From positions 4,464,001 to 4,528,000 of the forward strand of contig JAPFFF010000011.1 in the NCBI GenBank assembly GCA_039105265.1: a stretch of DNA of 64,000 nucleotides. Reading direction: 5' to 3'. The notes under the pieces are model-generated. The model did not search any database and had not been told where the DNA came from. It worked only from the letters and a program-made list of their open reading frames with translations. Below, in pieces: positions 9,685 through 19,844 of the stretch. The position numbers were made by a program, and so were the translations under genes. How positions within the stretch are numbered: the stretch's first letter is position 1; each line of letters opens with the position of its first letter. The DNA is from Tritrichomonas musculus (taxonomy: Eukaryota > Parabasalia > Tritrichomonadida > Tritrichomonadidae).

Positions 9685-12057
9685 ATGTCGCAACCTTTGT
9701 TAGATTTCATTTCCTCAATTCGTCTTGCCGATACCTATGAGGAAGAACGTTTTATAATTAAATCAGAGCAAGCTGATATGAGAACTTATATCAGAGAATG
9801 TGATCCCGAATTACGCCCTCGAATTGTTTGTAAAATGGTATTTCTGAGTGCTCTTGGTGAAAATGTTGCATATGGACAAATGGAGGTCCTCACCTTAATG
9901 AGCAGCGATATTTACAGTTATAAACGCATTGGATATATGGCTGCTGGCGTTTTAATTGATGAAGGTTCGGAAATTGCAGTTCTTCTTACACATACATTGC
10001 TCAAAGACCTTCGATCAACTAATTTTCGAGTTCAATGTCTCGCACTCACTCTTCTTGCAAATCTTGGTACACAGGAAATGTGCCAATCCCTTGTCACAGA
10101 AGTTCAACGTCTCATTGAAACACAAACTTCATGTGTTATGAAGCGTGCTGCGATGGCAGCTGTTCGAATAGTCAAACATATCCCTGAACTCGCTGAAACC
10201 TTTAAGCCATCAATACAACAATTATTAAAGCATGGTTCACATAGCGTAGTTGCCTCAGCAATAAATCTTATGGAGCAAATGATATTATCACAACCTGACA
10301 TGCGAAAGTCTTATGGTAAATATCAAGCTGCCTTTACAAAAATTTTACGTCAATTAAGCCAAAGTAAAGCAAGTCGTGAATTTCTTTTCTCAGTTTTCAA
10401 TGATCCTTTCTTGCAAACCAGAATTCTTAGAATATTATCTGTAATTAAAAAGCCATCTGATGATTTAGATGAAGTTCTTGAATCAATTGTTACTGGTGTT
10501 GATATTAAACGAAATACTGGTCGTGCTATTCTTTTCCAAGCTGTTGAAACAATTGTAGCAACTGCCAAAAAGCCAGCGCTTCGTGGATTAGCCTTTTCTC
10601 AAATTGGTCGTTTATTTAAATTCAGGGAAGCAAATGTCCTCTATTCTGCCTTGTCTGTTTTTTCACGTGTTCTATATTCTGGACATGAAATTGTTGATCG
10701 TACTTCAGGTGATTCAATAGCCTTACAGCGATACAAATCTCTTGTTGTCCAATGCCTCAGCCACCGCGACTCTTCCATTCGTCGCCGTGCTCTGGACGTC
10801 GTTTCCGCGTTAGTTGATTCAAACAACGTGCAAACTCTTATACCAGAAGTCATTGATTATATCAAATTTGCCGATTCAGAATTTCGTATTGAACTTGTTG
10901 CAAAGATATTTACTGCTATACAACGTTTCTCTCCAGATGTTCAATTTAACTTCAATATGACACATCGTATGCTCATAGAAAATGGTAATTATGTTGGCAA
11001 TGATCTAATAACCACTTTTTCAAAAATGCTCACAAATACGCCGTCAATTCAGCCATATGCAGTGCAACAACTTTTATTGTCAATGGCAAATCACAGTGAC
11101 AATCAAACATTGGTGCAAGTTGCTGTTTGGGCTGTTGGAGAATTTGCTCAAGAAGAATTCGACTCATATGATAACATGAAGAAATTAATGTCAATGCCAC
11201 ATACAACGAGCCAGACTAAAGGTATCATTATTATCGCAATGGGCAAACTTGCTGTCAGATTCAACCACAAGCAAGATACGATCGACTTTTTGAATACCAA
11301 CTTCATCAATGATATTTCTCTCGACGTGCAACAGAGAGCTGGTGAAATGGTCACTCTCCTTGGTAAGGATAATATATGCAACGAAGTCTTGGCTCCTGTT
11401 GAAATGAAGAAGCAAGATGAAAAAGCACAAATTGTTACTTCTCAACAAGTAGCTTCAAATCCTTCAGAAAATCAAAACCCAGCCGCATCCATTCAAACTG
11501 GAGACAACAATAACAATGATATTGTTAAGGATTTACTTGATCTAAACGATTCAAGTGCCACTTCGCCTCAAACCCAAAACAGTTCATTAAAAGAGCTTCT
11601 TGGAATAATGGACAACAATCCTACTTCCTCTACTAATACTGCTGTTGCTCCTGGAACTGGTGGATCAGATGCAAAAGCAGAAGCTAAATCAAAGATTAAA
11701 CCATTCCCTGGTTCTGTTGTTGCCTTTGAAATGCATGATTATATTGTTTACTTTGAAGTGAGAAAGAATCCTCAAAACAAGAATCAAATGGCTATTCGTG
11801 TATCTACGTTCAATCTCAGTAATTCACCATTGAATAATTTCGCAATGAAATTCGGAGTTCCAGTCGGTTGGGTTCTTCAGGCACAACAGCCATCATCTAA
11901 CGTGCTGGCCCCTGTAGGCGGAGCACCAATCATTCAACAGATTATGCTTAACACACAATCGGGAACGCCATTAATGATGAAGATTTTGATTTCTTACCTA
12001 TATGGAAGCCAGCCTATAAACGAAACCGCAGAAGTTAATCAAAATATCTTTAATTAA
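9685..12057 (+). CDS. AP-1 complex gamma adaptin
   Basis: A large subunit of the clathrin adaptor AP-1, which sorts cargo between the trans-Golgi and endosomes. The 790-aa product has the armadillo-like trunk in residues about 1-570, with family blocks such as KRIGYMAAGVLIDEG, DPFLQTRILRIL and QVAVWAVGEFAQ. A low-complexity hinge spans about 575-666 and a gamma-ear (GAE) domain about 667-790, ending in the NETAEVNQ signature seen in gamma ears (DLAEVN). The hinge has LLDLND, a clathrin-box-like motif, and LLGIMD. Length matches gamma adaptins (about 800-850). The trunk N-terminus and the gamma-type ear separate it from alpha, delta and epsilon adaptins. ATG at 9685 is the first in frame. Confidence 0.92.
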   Translation: MSQPLLDFISSIRLADTYEEERFIIKSEQADMRTYIRECDPELRPRIVCKMVFLSALGENVAYGQMEVLTLMSSDIYSYKRIGYMAAGVLIDEGSEIAVLLTHTLLKDLRSTNFRVQCLALTLLANLGTQEMCQSLVTEVQRLIETQTSCVMKRAAMAAVRIVKHIPELAETFKPSIQQLLKHGSHSVVASAINLMEQMILSQPDMRKSYGKYQAAFTKILRQLSQSKASREFLFSVFNDPFLQTRILRILSVIKKPSDDLDEVLESIVTGVDIKRNTGRAILFQAVETIVATAKKPALRGLAFSQIGRLFKFREANVLYSALSVFSRVLYSGHEIVDRTSGDSIALQRYKSLVVQCLSHRDSSIRRRALDVVSALVDSNNVQTLIPEVIDYIKFADSEFRIELVAKIFTAIQRFSPDVQFNFNMTHRMLIENGNYVGNDLITTFSKMLTNTPSIQPYAVQQLLLSMANHSDNQTLVQVAVWAVGEFAQEEFDSYDNMKKLMSMPHTTSQTKGIIIIAMGKLAVRFNHKQDTIDFLNTNFINDISLDVQQRAGEMVTLLGKDNICNEVLAPVEMKKQDEKAQIVTSQQVASNPSENQNPAASIQTGDNNNNDIVKDLLDLNDSSATSPQTQNSSLKELLGIMDNNPTSSTNTAVAPGTGGSDAKAEAKSKIKPFPGSVVAFEMHDYIVYFEVRKNPQNKNQMAIRVSTFNLSNSPLNNFAMKFGVPVGWVLQAQQPSSNVLAPVGGAPIIQQIMLNTQSGTPLMMKILISYLYGSQPINETAEVNQNIFN

Positions 12058-12700
12058 GAATAATGTAAAATCGATTATAATAAAATATTGTTTTATTTAT
12101 TTGTATGACGTTTTATACTTATATTTATTTTTAATATTTATTTGAGGTTTATACCTTTTCATTAAGTTACAAATCCAGTACGTTATTAGAATTGATTAGG
12201 TTTGTTATGGCATGCTAATATGAAATTTCATGTCATATTACTAAACCTAATGGATTTTGTACCTAAAACCGAAAAATGAATTATCTTGATTTCCTATCAG
12301 TATTAATGTTGGTAACTCATATCCGAACTTCAAAATAAGTTATTAATTTATTTTCTGTATTTAACGATAGTTCATAAAACATCATACTTATTATTGCATA
12401 AAATCATACTATAGTTAACGAAACTTGCGTTTAATGTAAAAAAATTTTTTGAGAAAAATCTTAAAATTTTAAAGGTCACTAAATTTATACATTAATTAAT
12501 TTAGATTAATCATTTGATTTAAATGTAAAAAATCAAGATCAAAAGTATTTATGTATTAATAATTTTAAGATATTAGATAAAAATATAATTGAAATGTTAT
12601 TTGAATAACCACAAAATTGAATTGTAAGTTGGAAATTTGAATGAATTGAGTAAAATAAAGCTGAGTATTTGAAAGACTCTAACAAAAAATAAAATATATA
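12058..12700. other. Intergenic region with an imperfect 100-bp inverted repeat
   Basis: Separates gamma adaptin from the protease gene. It contains the imperfect palindrome listed separately; the rest is A/T-rich with no gene seen. Confidence 0.5.
12162..12266. repeat. Imperfect inverted repeat (hairpin or tiny MITE)
   Basis: The left arm has TTAAGTTACAAATCC then ATTAGGTTT then GGCATG. The right arm, reverse-complemented, reads TTAGGTACAAAATCC, ATTAGGTTT, GACATG. The left arm carries about 16 extra bases between the first two blocks. The centre ATGAAATTTCAT (12220-12231) is itself a perfect palindrome. A very small MITE or a 3'-UTR hairpin are both possible. Confidence 0.55.
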
Positions 12701-13666
12701 ATGTTTCATCTTCTTTGCTCTCTCGCTGCTTCTGCGGTCCTTTTCCAAAAGCATGAAGAAAAATCTTTTCTTAACTGGATGCGTACAAATAACCAATTTT
12801 ATCTTGGTTCTGACTACCAATTACGTTTTGGAATTTATCTCCAAAACTTAAGATTAGTTCAAGCTCATAATGCAGACTCAAGCAAAAGCTTCAAAGTTGC
12901 AATGAATCAATTTGCTGCTCTCACACCAAGTGAATACAAGCAAATGCTTGGATTTAAACCAAACCTTAATGCCATTAACAATTACAGAAAAGCTAAGAAA
13001 CAGCCAATGCGTAGAACTGCAGATAGCCTTGACTGGCGTGAAAAAGGTGTTGTAAATGAAATTAAAAACCAATATACATGCGGTTCTTGCTGGGCTTTCA
13101 GTGCAATTCAAGCAGCTGAATCTGCCTATGCTATTAAGAACGGAAACCTTCTTTCATTATCAGAGCAAAACCTTGTTGACTGCGTTAATACCTGCGACGG
13201 ATGTGGCGGAGGTCTTATGGACGCTGCTTATACTTATGTTATTGAACATCAAGGTGGACAATTTAATACCGAATCTGCATATTGGTATATCTCATTCCAG
13301 GAATCATGTTACTTCGACAAATATGAAAAGGCTGGATCAATTTCTTCTTATGTCAATGTTACTTCTGGTGATGAAGATGATTTGGCTGCTAAAGTTGAAG
13401 CATACGGTCCTGCTGCTGTTGCTATTGATGCATCATCACTCTGGTTCCAGCTTTACTTCTCTGGAATTTATGATAACTCAGGTTGCTCATCAACTGAACT
13501 TGACCATGGTGTTGGTTGTGTTGGTTATGGCTCTGAAAGTGGAACACAATATTGGATCGTTAGGAACTCTTGGGGATCTTACTGGGGTGAAAGCGGATAT
13601 GTTAGAATGATTAGAAAAGACAATCAGTGCGGAATTGCAACAATGAGCTGCATCCCAATTCCATAA
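12701..13666 (+). CDS. Cathepsin L-like papain-family cysteine protease (C1A)
   Basis: A secreted or lysosomal cysteine endopeptidase; trichomonads release many of these. The 321-residue zymogen has a short signal peptide (MFHLLCSLAASA), an I29 inhibitory pro-region (about 20-100, with VAMNQFAALT) and a mature domain from about residue 107. The oxyanion Gln124, catalytic Cys130 (CGSCWAFS), His269 (LDHGVGCVGYG) and Asn289 (NSWGSYWG) are all present, so it should be active. The GCGGG segment (about 167-171) matches the GCNGG motif of cathepsins L. The stop TAA lies inside TAAATTAAATAAA, consistent with the trichomonad habit of overlapping the stop and the UAAA polyadenylation signal. No gene with a linked role is adjacent. 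Confidence 0.95.
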   Translation: MFHLLCSLAASAVLFQKHEEKSFLNWMRTNNQFYLGSDYQLRFGIYLQNLRLVQAHNADSSKSFKVAMNQFAALTPSEYKQMLGFKPNLNAINNYRKAKKQPMRRTADSLDWREKGVVNEIKNQYTCGSCWAFSAIQAAESAYAIKNGNLLSLSEQNLVDCVNTCDGCGGGLMDAAYTYVIEHQGGQFNTESAYWYISFQESCYFDKYEKAGSISSYVNVTSGDEDDLAAKVEAYGPAAVAIDASSLWFQLYFSGIYDNSGCSSTELDHGVGCVGYGSESGTQYWIVRNSWGSYWGESGYVRMIRKDNQCGIATMSCIPIP

Positions 13667-13892
13667 ATTAAATAAAGATTCATTTAAAAAAAAAAATATT
13701 GTGTTTATAATTGGTCAAAAATTCTGAAAATAAAAGAAAAAATTGAAATAAAAAAATTTAATACATTCATTCCGTGATAATCACAGCTTATTTAATATTC
13801 ATAATACATAACATATAATGAATCTTAATGATAATATCATATGTTATAATGCAATTATCATTCGTAATTCCTAAGATTTTGAATATCAATGA

Positions 13893-16800
13893 TTAGTCAG
13901 AATCTTCTTTAACTATATTGACTTCATTTGATTTCGAAAGTTTTTTGACGCTCTCTATGAAATTAAATTGCTCAAATGAACTTTTGATAGAACATTCTGA
14001 AAAGCTAGATGTCTCGCCAATAGATATAAGAGAAGAATTAGTAGGAATGGAAGCTTGTGTGTTGGAAGCTGACATTTTCTTATCAGAATTGGAATTATTA
14101 AACATTATTTCATTTGGTGATTTTTCGCTTTCAACTTTTTCAATATTATTAATTTTATCATCTACTTTAGAACTTGGTTTCTTCGTGTTATTGCTTATGA
14201 AGAGATCAAGTTCCATACTAGCAATAGAAGAGCTATCATCAATTTTTTCTTCTTCTTCTCTTTTAGGTTTTTCTTCTTCTCTCTTAGGTTTTTCTTCTTC
14301 TTCAGATGAACTTGTTTCTTGTAGCAATCCTGCACTATTATTGTTGGAAACTAAATTTGATTCTTTAGTTACAACATTTGGTTCTACGATTTCATTATTA
14401 TTATTTTCAGAATCATCATCATCACTGATTGGTAATATTGCTATTTGCTCATCAGGTTCTGAGTTAACAAGAGAATCTATTGATTCATTAGTATTTGATA
14501 CTTTTGTTATTCTTGGTCGTTTCTTTGAAGAAGAGTTATTTTGGAAATCAGTATTTTCATCACCTTCAATTGATAGAGAACTCTCAAGATCAATATCGCG
14601 TTCATTAATATGTTGGCTTTCCAAAAACTGTTGCCTTCGCTTACGCTCAGTTCGTCTTTTAGCAACATCATCATTAATAAATCTTGGTTGATAATACTTT
14701 GATATATTTGCGAGGTTATATGTGACAGCATCATCTGAATTATTGAAGCTAAATTCAACTTCGCTTTGTCCAGCGGAAGATAATCTTGGAGGTTCCTTTC
14801 CAAATGTTTTATCAAGTTTATTGATGATTTGATCTTCATCTTCAGAAACAGTTTCAAGAGGAAGGTCACTATTCAAATCAATTTCCTCTTCTTCTTCTTC
14901 AAAGAAGGTATCGTTTTCGATTTCAAAATCAACTTCTCTTGTACGAACTGGACTACCTGTTTGCTCAAGAATATCTTGAAGGGACTGATCAAGTTGTGTT
15001 CTAATTTCATTTTCTCTCAAAATTTCGCCTTCAACAGATGGAGTATATTTAATTTTTGGTAGTGGGAATGATGAAGGATTAAGTGATGGTGCAGTTTCAT
15101 CAAATTCATCGCTATCATCTTGTTTATTTTGTTCTTCATCTTCTGATATAATTTCATATATTGGCTTCTTTTTATTAGTCTTGGGAAGTGAAACTGTATT
15201 CCAATTGTACTTGGGGCTCTTTGGACTTTTTACATTATTGATATTTTCCTTTGGTTTTTGTTTGGCTACTTTCTTTGCATTTCTATTTGTGTTTGCATTA
15301 ATATCATTTGTATTGGTATTTATATTAGTATTAGCATTTGTATTATTATTTGTATTTGTATTATTATTTGCATTAGTGTTTTTATTTGTATTAGCATTTG
15401 TATCAGTATTTGTTTTCCTTCTTGGAAGTCTTTCTTGCTTTTCATTTTTACTTTCATCTTTAGGAAGATTTGCCACTTGGTTTTGAGGTAAAGAAGCTTT
15501 TGATGATTGAGAAGAAAGAAGAGATACGATTGAGGATTTCAAATTTGGTTGAACTTTTGGTGGATTTTTCTGTTCGTTTGTGGATTCTAATTCTATTTCC
15601 TGATTTCGCTCAATAACATTATTATTATTATCATCATTAAGAGGAATATTCTCTTGAGAATTTTCGGCTTTGTTTTCAATACTGTTTGCTGGGTTTTCGA
15701 TTTTCTTTGGTGCCTTCTTAGTTTTCTTTTCTGGTTCGAATTTATTAATATGAGCATTATTAGCGCAATCACTTTTCAAAATAAGGTGCAATCTTCCTTC
15801 TGTTTGTACTTTTGAATCAGATATAATTGGAAATGCTTTGTCGAGGGCATTAACCTTCTTTTTGTTCATCGATCTAATAACTGCATTGAGGTCGATTTTT
15901 ACGGACCCAATAAGTTTATCTCCTTTGATAAGATCTTCCTTTTTAATAAGGATAACGAGAACGGATGATTTTGGAACTAATTGAGAAAATTCAAAATGGA
16001 AGCTTTCATTAAAAACGTTTGACTCTGTTCCGCGCTTAGAAACTTTTGTCTTATTTGGAGAACGATTTGTCGCCTCTGTATAAATAACACAATAAGCCGA
16101 AACATCTGGTATTTTTCTAACATCCACAATTGTTACATCAACTGAGAGGTTATCATAATCCTGATTGTTTTCTTGACGATTTAAATCAATTGTTCGGGTA
16201 GTTACAGTTGGTTTGTCTTGTTTCTGTTGCTGATTTATTGGGGTTTGTGATTTTGGTTTGATTTTTGGTGATTCATTTTGCTTATTTGACGAGTGAATAA
16301 AATGGAAATTTGATTCTGGAGTTTTATTTTGTTCTTTTTGTGATCTCAGTGATTTTTGATTAGTCGAATGACTTGATCGAGGCTTTGGTTGTGATGAATT
16401 TTCTTTCGAATTTGATGTAACAATATTCTTTAAATGCTTATCAGCAAATTCTTTGGCATCTCTTGGATTCAGTTTGCAAAAAGAAGATTCGTTTAATTTT
16501 CTTTCAGAAGATAAACTAACTTCTCTTTCTTGAACTTGTGGTTCATCTTTTTTCTCTTGTTGTTTGTTTCCTGTTTTTTTATTTGGAACATCAACATTGA
16601 GTGGTGCTTGATTTCTTCTTTCAATTAAAGAAGATCCTTCTTCAGGTTGTTCAAATGGCTTGGCTTGTATTGAAATTATTGCATCATTTGGGCTCATAAA
16701 TCCAAGATTAGGTCTTGGCTTTGGACTTAAAAGCTCTTCTTGATTTCTTTCAAGTATTTCAATTCGTCTACGCAGTTCTTCCTTGTCATTTTGCTCTTTT

Positions 16801-17378
16801 TGTTGTAATTTTTCAATTTCGGCCATTCTTTCAAGTTCATTGAGTCTTCTTTTTTTGGCGTCAATTTTTTGTGTTAATTCATTCATGGACTCAGAATTTT
16901 CGTTTGTCATTCCAGAAATTACTGATGATTGTAAATCTCTTAACTCAGCCTCAAGCTTTGATATTTGTTGAACGATCTCCCTTTTTCGAGGTGAAAGTGG
17001 AATATTTCGTGTATTTTTCTTTGGCATTTGTTTCTTTGGTGAGTTTTTATTTTTTGGCTGAGCTTTATTTTTTTGGGGTATACTTTTTTTATCATCAATT
17101 GTGCTTTCGTACTCGTAGTCATATGTATATTCAACGTTATTATCGTCATCATCAATTATATATCGTTTTTCAACAGCAGGAAATATAAATGGATCTTTTG
17201 CTTTTTCGGATTTGTGAGGTGAGCTGGCGTTTCTATTTTTTGAATCAAATTGCCTAATCTCAGTCTCGTCATTTGAAATTTTCTGAGAATGCCTGTTTTT
17301 ATTTGGGGAGCTTGTGTTATTTTTATTTGATGTGTAAGGGCTTTTATTTGATTTTGATTTCGTTGATGTGGGCTTCAT
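13893..17378 (-). CDS. Long disordered protein with a coiled coil and one C2 domain
   Basis: 1161 residues, mostly low-complexity and charged. The N-terminus is basic and Ser/Asn/Lys-rich (1-125), and residues about 125-215 form a heptad-rich coiled coil (ISKLEAELRDLQ to ILERNQEELL). A C2-type beta-sandwich lies at about 405-540 (VDVTIVDVRKIPDVSAYCVIYTE to EGRLHLILKSD). The C-terminal half is acidic. The C2 loops lack a clear set of calcium-binding Asp residues, so membrane or protein binding independent of calcium is more likely. An Asn-Thr run encoded by a minisatellite lies near 15290-15410, and a duplicated KPKREEE block near 14255-14300. The family was not recognised beyond the C2 domain; it may be a scaffold or cytoskeletal protein. 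The ATG at 17378 is the first in a clean frame. Confidence 0.85.
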   Translation of the reverse strand: MKPTSTKSKSNKSPYTSNKNNTSSPNKNRHSQKISNDETEIRQFDSKNRNASSPHKSEKAKDPFIFPAVEKRYIIDDDDNNVEYTYDYEYESTIDDKKSIPQKNKAQPKNKNSPKKQMPKKNTRNIPLSPRKREIVQQISKLEAELRDLQSSVISGMTNENSESMNELTQKIDAKKRRLNELERMAEIEKLQQKEQNDKEELRRRIEILERNQEELLSPKPRPNLGFMSPNDAIISIQAKPFEQPEEGSSLIERRNQAPLNVDVPNKKTGNKQQEKKDEPQVQEREVSLSSERKLNESSFCKLNPRDAKEFADKHLKNIVTSNSKENSSQPKPRSSHSTNQKSLRSQKEQNKTPESNFHFIHSSNKQNESPKIKPKSQTPINQQQKQDKPTVTTRTIDLNRQENNQDYDNLSVDVTIVDVRKIPDVSAYCVIYTEATNRSPNKTKVSKRGTESNVFNESFHFEFSQLVPKSSVLVILIKKEDLIKGDKLIGSVKIDLNAVIRSMNKKKVNALDKAFPIISDSKVQTEGRLHLILKSDCANNAHINKFEPEKKTKKAPKKIENPANSIENKAENSQENIPLNDDNNNNVIERNQEIELESTNEQKNPPKVQPNLKSSIVSLLSSQSSKASLPQNQVANLPKDESKNEKQERLPRRKTNTDTNANTNKNTNANNNTNTNNNTNANTNINTNTNDINANTNRNAKKVAKQKPKENINNVKSPKSPKYNWNTVSLPKTNKKKPIYEIISEDEEQNKQDDSDEFDETAPSLNPSSFPLPKIKYTPSVEGEILRENEIRTQLDQSLQDILEQTGSPVRTREVDFEIENDTFFEEEEEEIDLNSDLPLETVSEDEDQIINKLDKTFGKEPPRLSSAGQSEVEFSFNNSDDAVTYNLANISKYYQPRFINDDVAKRRTERKRRQQFLESQHINERDIDLESSLSIEGDENTDFQNNSSSKKRPRITKVSNTNESIDSLVNSEPDEQIAILPISDDDDSENNNNEIVEPNVVTKESNLVSNNNSAGLLQETSSSEEEEKPKREEEKPKREEEEKIDDSSSIASMELDLFISNNTKKPSSKVDDKINNIEKVESEKSPNEIMFNNSNSDKKMSASNTQASIPTNSSLISIGETSSFSECSIKSSFEQFNFIESVKKLSKSNEVNIVKEDSD
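15285..15415. repeat. Coding minisatellite for an Asn-Thr run
   Basis: Within the C2 protein gene, short units such as GTATTAGCATTTGTATTATT repeat with small changes. On the minus strand they encode alternating Asn and Thr, with Ala, Lys, Ile or Asp interspersed. Unit lengths stay multiples of three, so copy number can change without frame loss. The tract is likely variable between strains. Confidence 0.8.
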
Positions 17379-17668
17379 TTAGAAAAATTTGTTCATCATT
17401 AACGTCTCTTTTTCTTTGAAGTTTACAAATCAAAAGAAAAAAAGTGAACCGTTAAGTAAAATAAAAATAAATTTTACTTTGAGAATTTATGTTATTTTAT
17501 ATAAAATAATAATATAAATAATCTTTAATAAGGTTACCTTATCATAAGTATGGTAAATAAAAGATATTTTTTTTTTTTTTTTTTCAGATATTAAATCAAT
17601 ATATTTATTTGATATATTTTTTAAAAAAAAGAATATTTATCATGAATAATTTATTCATAAACATGCAA
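17379..17668. other. Short intergenic region between two minus-strand genes
   Basis: A/T-rich with a T run at about 17570-17584. No gene seen. Confidence 0.5.
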
Positions 17669-19072
17669 TCAGCAAATCATGCAATCATTAGATGCATCCT
17701 GTGCCATTTTTGAATAATGATCAGCTTCAGCTATATTAACAGGAATTCCATCACCTTTTCTGAGCATATCAGCATATTCTTCCATTCCTATTTTACTCAT
17801 GTTATCAGCTGCCAGCTTAAAATATCGAGCTGCTTCTTTTTTGTCAATTGGAGCTTCATTTTTACCTTCTCTTCTCAATCCAGCATATTCAACCATTGCA
17901 TCTCTATGTCCTTTATTTGCAGCAAGTTTAAAATAAAAAAGTGCATCTTCAATGTTTTTTTCAACAAATTTATCTCCATCTCTCAGTTTTTTGGCATATA
18001 TGAATAATGCTTTTGTTTGCTCTTTGTCGACAGCCATTTTAAGATAGTGAAATGCTTCTTCTTCATTTTCCGTTTTATCTCCTGATAAAAGATATATGAA
18101 ATACATTGCATCAGCATTTCCTTTATCTGCGAATTTTCTCAAATAAGAAAGCTCTATTTCTTTATTTACATTAGTATTACTCTCAAGTTTTGGGTTAAAA
18201 AGGAATTCGAGTCGTGTGAGAAAATCATTTTCATTTATAAACATATCAAGGAATTTCTTTAGTACAGCAAAATCAATATTTTTAAATAAGTCTAGGAATT
18301 TTTTGTCTGTTATATGTGTTAATAAAGATTTGGATGATAATCTTTGTGTTGGTTCCTTGGAAAGGCATTTTTCGAAGAATTTTTGATTTTCAGTATCTTC
18401 TATATCCATAATATTGATTGGAGAATGTTTTAATGTAATTATTTCATATGCAATTTTGGCAAACGAAAAAGTATCGACTTTTGAATCAAATTTTTTATTG
18501 GAAATTATTTCTGGTGCTGTATAGAATGAATTATAATCATTTAAATGATGTTGTAATTGTTCTTCAGTAATTTGAGATATAGGAGAGTAATGAATTCGTG
18601 GAATACAATAATTATCAAGTAGAATACATTCTGGAGTAAGATTTTTAAGTATAATATTCTTAGAGTGAAGGTATCTCAAACCAAATGCAATTCCTAAAAT
18701 GATACAATATCGAATTGTATCAGTCCAAAATGGAGGTATTTCATTTTTTCCTATTTTTTCTAGTAAATTTCGAAGAGATCCTTTTGGAAGATATTCAAAA
18801 ATAATTGTAGGACAAGGTTTCGATTCGAAATTGAAAAAATTATAGCCAATAGCATGAATCAAAGTAGGATATTGTTGCTGTAAATATGTTTGAACTTCGA
18901 TTAAGAAAGACTTTTGTTGATTTGGGGTAATAGATTCATTTTTATATACTTTTGCTATGTATTGTGTTCTTGTTTTTTGATCTTCAATTAAAAAGCGATT
19001 TTGATATTGATTTTCATCAATCTTTTCTATAATATTATATTTTGATAAATCAACAACATAATCTGCAATCAT
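17669..19072 (-). CDS. Pseudokinase with C-terminal Sel1 repeats
   Basis: 467 residues from the first in-frame ATG at 19072: a kinase-like domain (about 8-260), then Sel1/TPR-like repeats (about 310-460, for example ALFYFKLAANKGHRDAMVEYAGL). The kinase core is altered at every catalytic motif. The glycine loop is absent (KIDENQYQNRF). HRDLKPEN reads LKNLTPEC, with Asn144 in place of the catalytic Asp and Cys149 in place of the metal-binding Asn. DFG is replaced by Tyr-Ser-Pro (162-164). Lys41 and the APE motif (186-188) remain. Phosphotransfer is therefore unlikely, and a scaffold role via the Sel1 repeats fits better. The family is large in trichomonads; a broken sister with intact motifs lies at 5.0-6.2 kb. 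Confidence 0.9.
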   Translation of the reverse strand: MIADYVVDLSKYNIIEKIDENQYQNRFLIEDQKTRTQYIAKVYKNESITPNQQKSFLIEVQTYLQQQYPTLIHAIGYNFFNFESKPCPTIIFEYLPKGSLRNLLEKIGKNEIPPFWTDTIRYCIILGIAFGLRYLHSKNIILKNLTPECILLDNYCIPRIHYSPISQITEEQLQHHLNDYNSFYTAPEIISNKKFDSKVDTFSFAKIAYEIITLKHSPINIMDIEDTENQKFFEKCLSKEPTQRLSSKSLLTHITDKKFLDLFKNIDFAVLKKFLDMFINENDFLTRLEFLFNPKLESNTNVNKEIELSYLRKFADKGNADAMYFIYLLSGDKTENEEEAFHYLKMAVDKEQTKALFIYAKKLRDGDKFVEKNIEDALFYFKLAANKGHRDAMVEYAGLRREGKNEAPIDKKEAARYFKLAADNMSKIGMEEYADMLRKGDGIPVNIAEADHYSKMAQDASNDCMIC

Positions 19073-19842
19073 AATTGTTAAAAAAATATTTTCAGAATTT
19101 GTAAATCTTTTGAGAGCTTTTCTCAATATATTTCAAAATTTTTCAGAGAGTAAAGTTTTCAAATTTCAATATTATCAGAAAATGATATGGATAAAGACAA
19201 TCTCGAATGTGAAGAGATTTAACAAAATAGGCAATAAAGACAATCTCGAAAGTGAAGAGATTTGCATTACACATATGGATTTCCTTTCAAATGCTCCTTC
19301 AAAAAATCTATTTTTATCGGACATGAGTTTTTCACTTAAATCACTTTAGTCTGAACTTGGATTATTCAATAATTTCCACATTTTGTTTTGATACCTGTAA
19401 TACGGTTGCAGCTGCTCATTCTAGTTGTTCTGATAATGCTCAGCGATTATTATTGAAAATCTAATTTCTTTTTATTATCACCATTAAATATCAACCTGAT
19501 GCTTCATGAACTTTTTTAATACATATAATAATACAATTACTAAAAGTTTGCTTTTGTAATTGATAGATCATGGATTTCATTTTTAATTTTACGCAAAATC
19601 TTCTTGGTGAACCTAAGAAAATATTTAATGTTCACAATAATAGAGTAATTATGTGTTTTTAAAGGATTTTGTATCAAAAATATTTTCAAATTAAAAGATG
19701 ATTTTCTCCTTTCCTTAAGTATAGACCCATTGGTGAACCAAGAATTTAATTAATTAGTTATATGTAACATTTCTATAAATAAAAATGATTTGTTTTATAT
19801 AAATTCACTTTTTATTTTTCTTTTTTATCTTTTGTATGTTAG
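19073..19842. other. Intergenic region with a two-copy 43-bp repeat and a worn gene trace
   Basis: The 30-bp block starting ATAAAGACAATCTCGAA is present at 19191-19220 and again at 19234-19263 with one mismatch (period 43). Around 19370-19465 the plus strand reads protein-like, as ISTFCFDTCNTVAAAHSSC, with no start. This could be the remnant of a family gene. No intact gene is present. Confidence 0.4.
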
Positions 19843-19844
19843 TA

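Noticed and set aside
13056-13610. 184-codon frame in another phase of the protease gene
   Set aside because: Shadow of the cathepsin gene, whose catalytic residues are all in the main frame.
13918-14691. 257-codon plus-strand frame
   Set aside because: Antisense shadow of the Ser/Glu-rich C2 protein.
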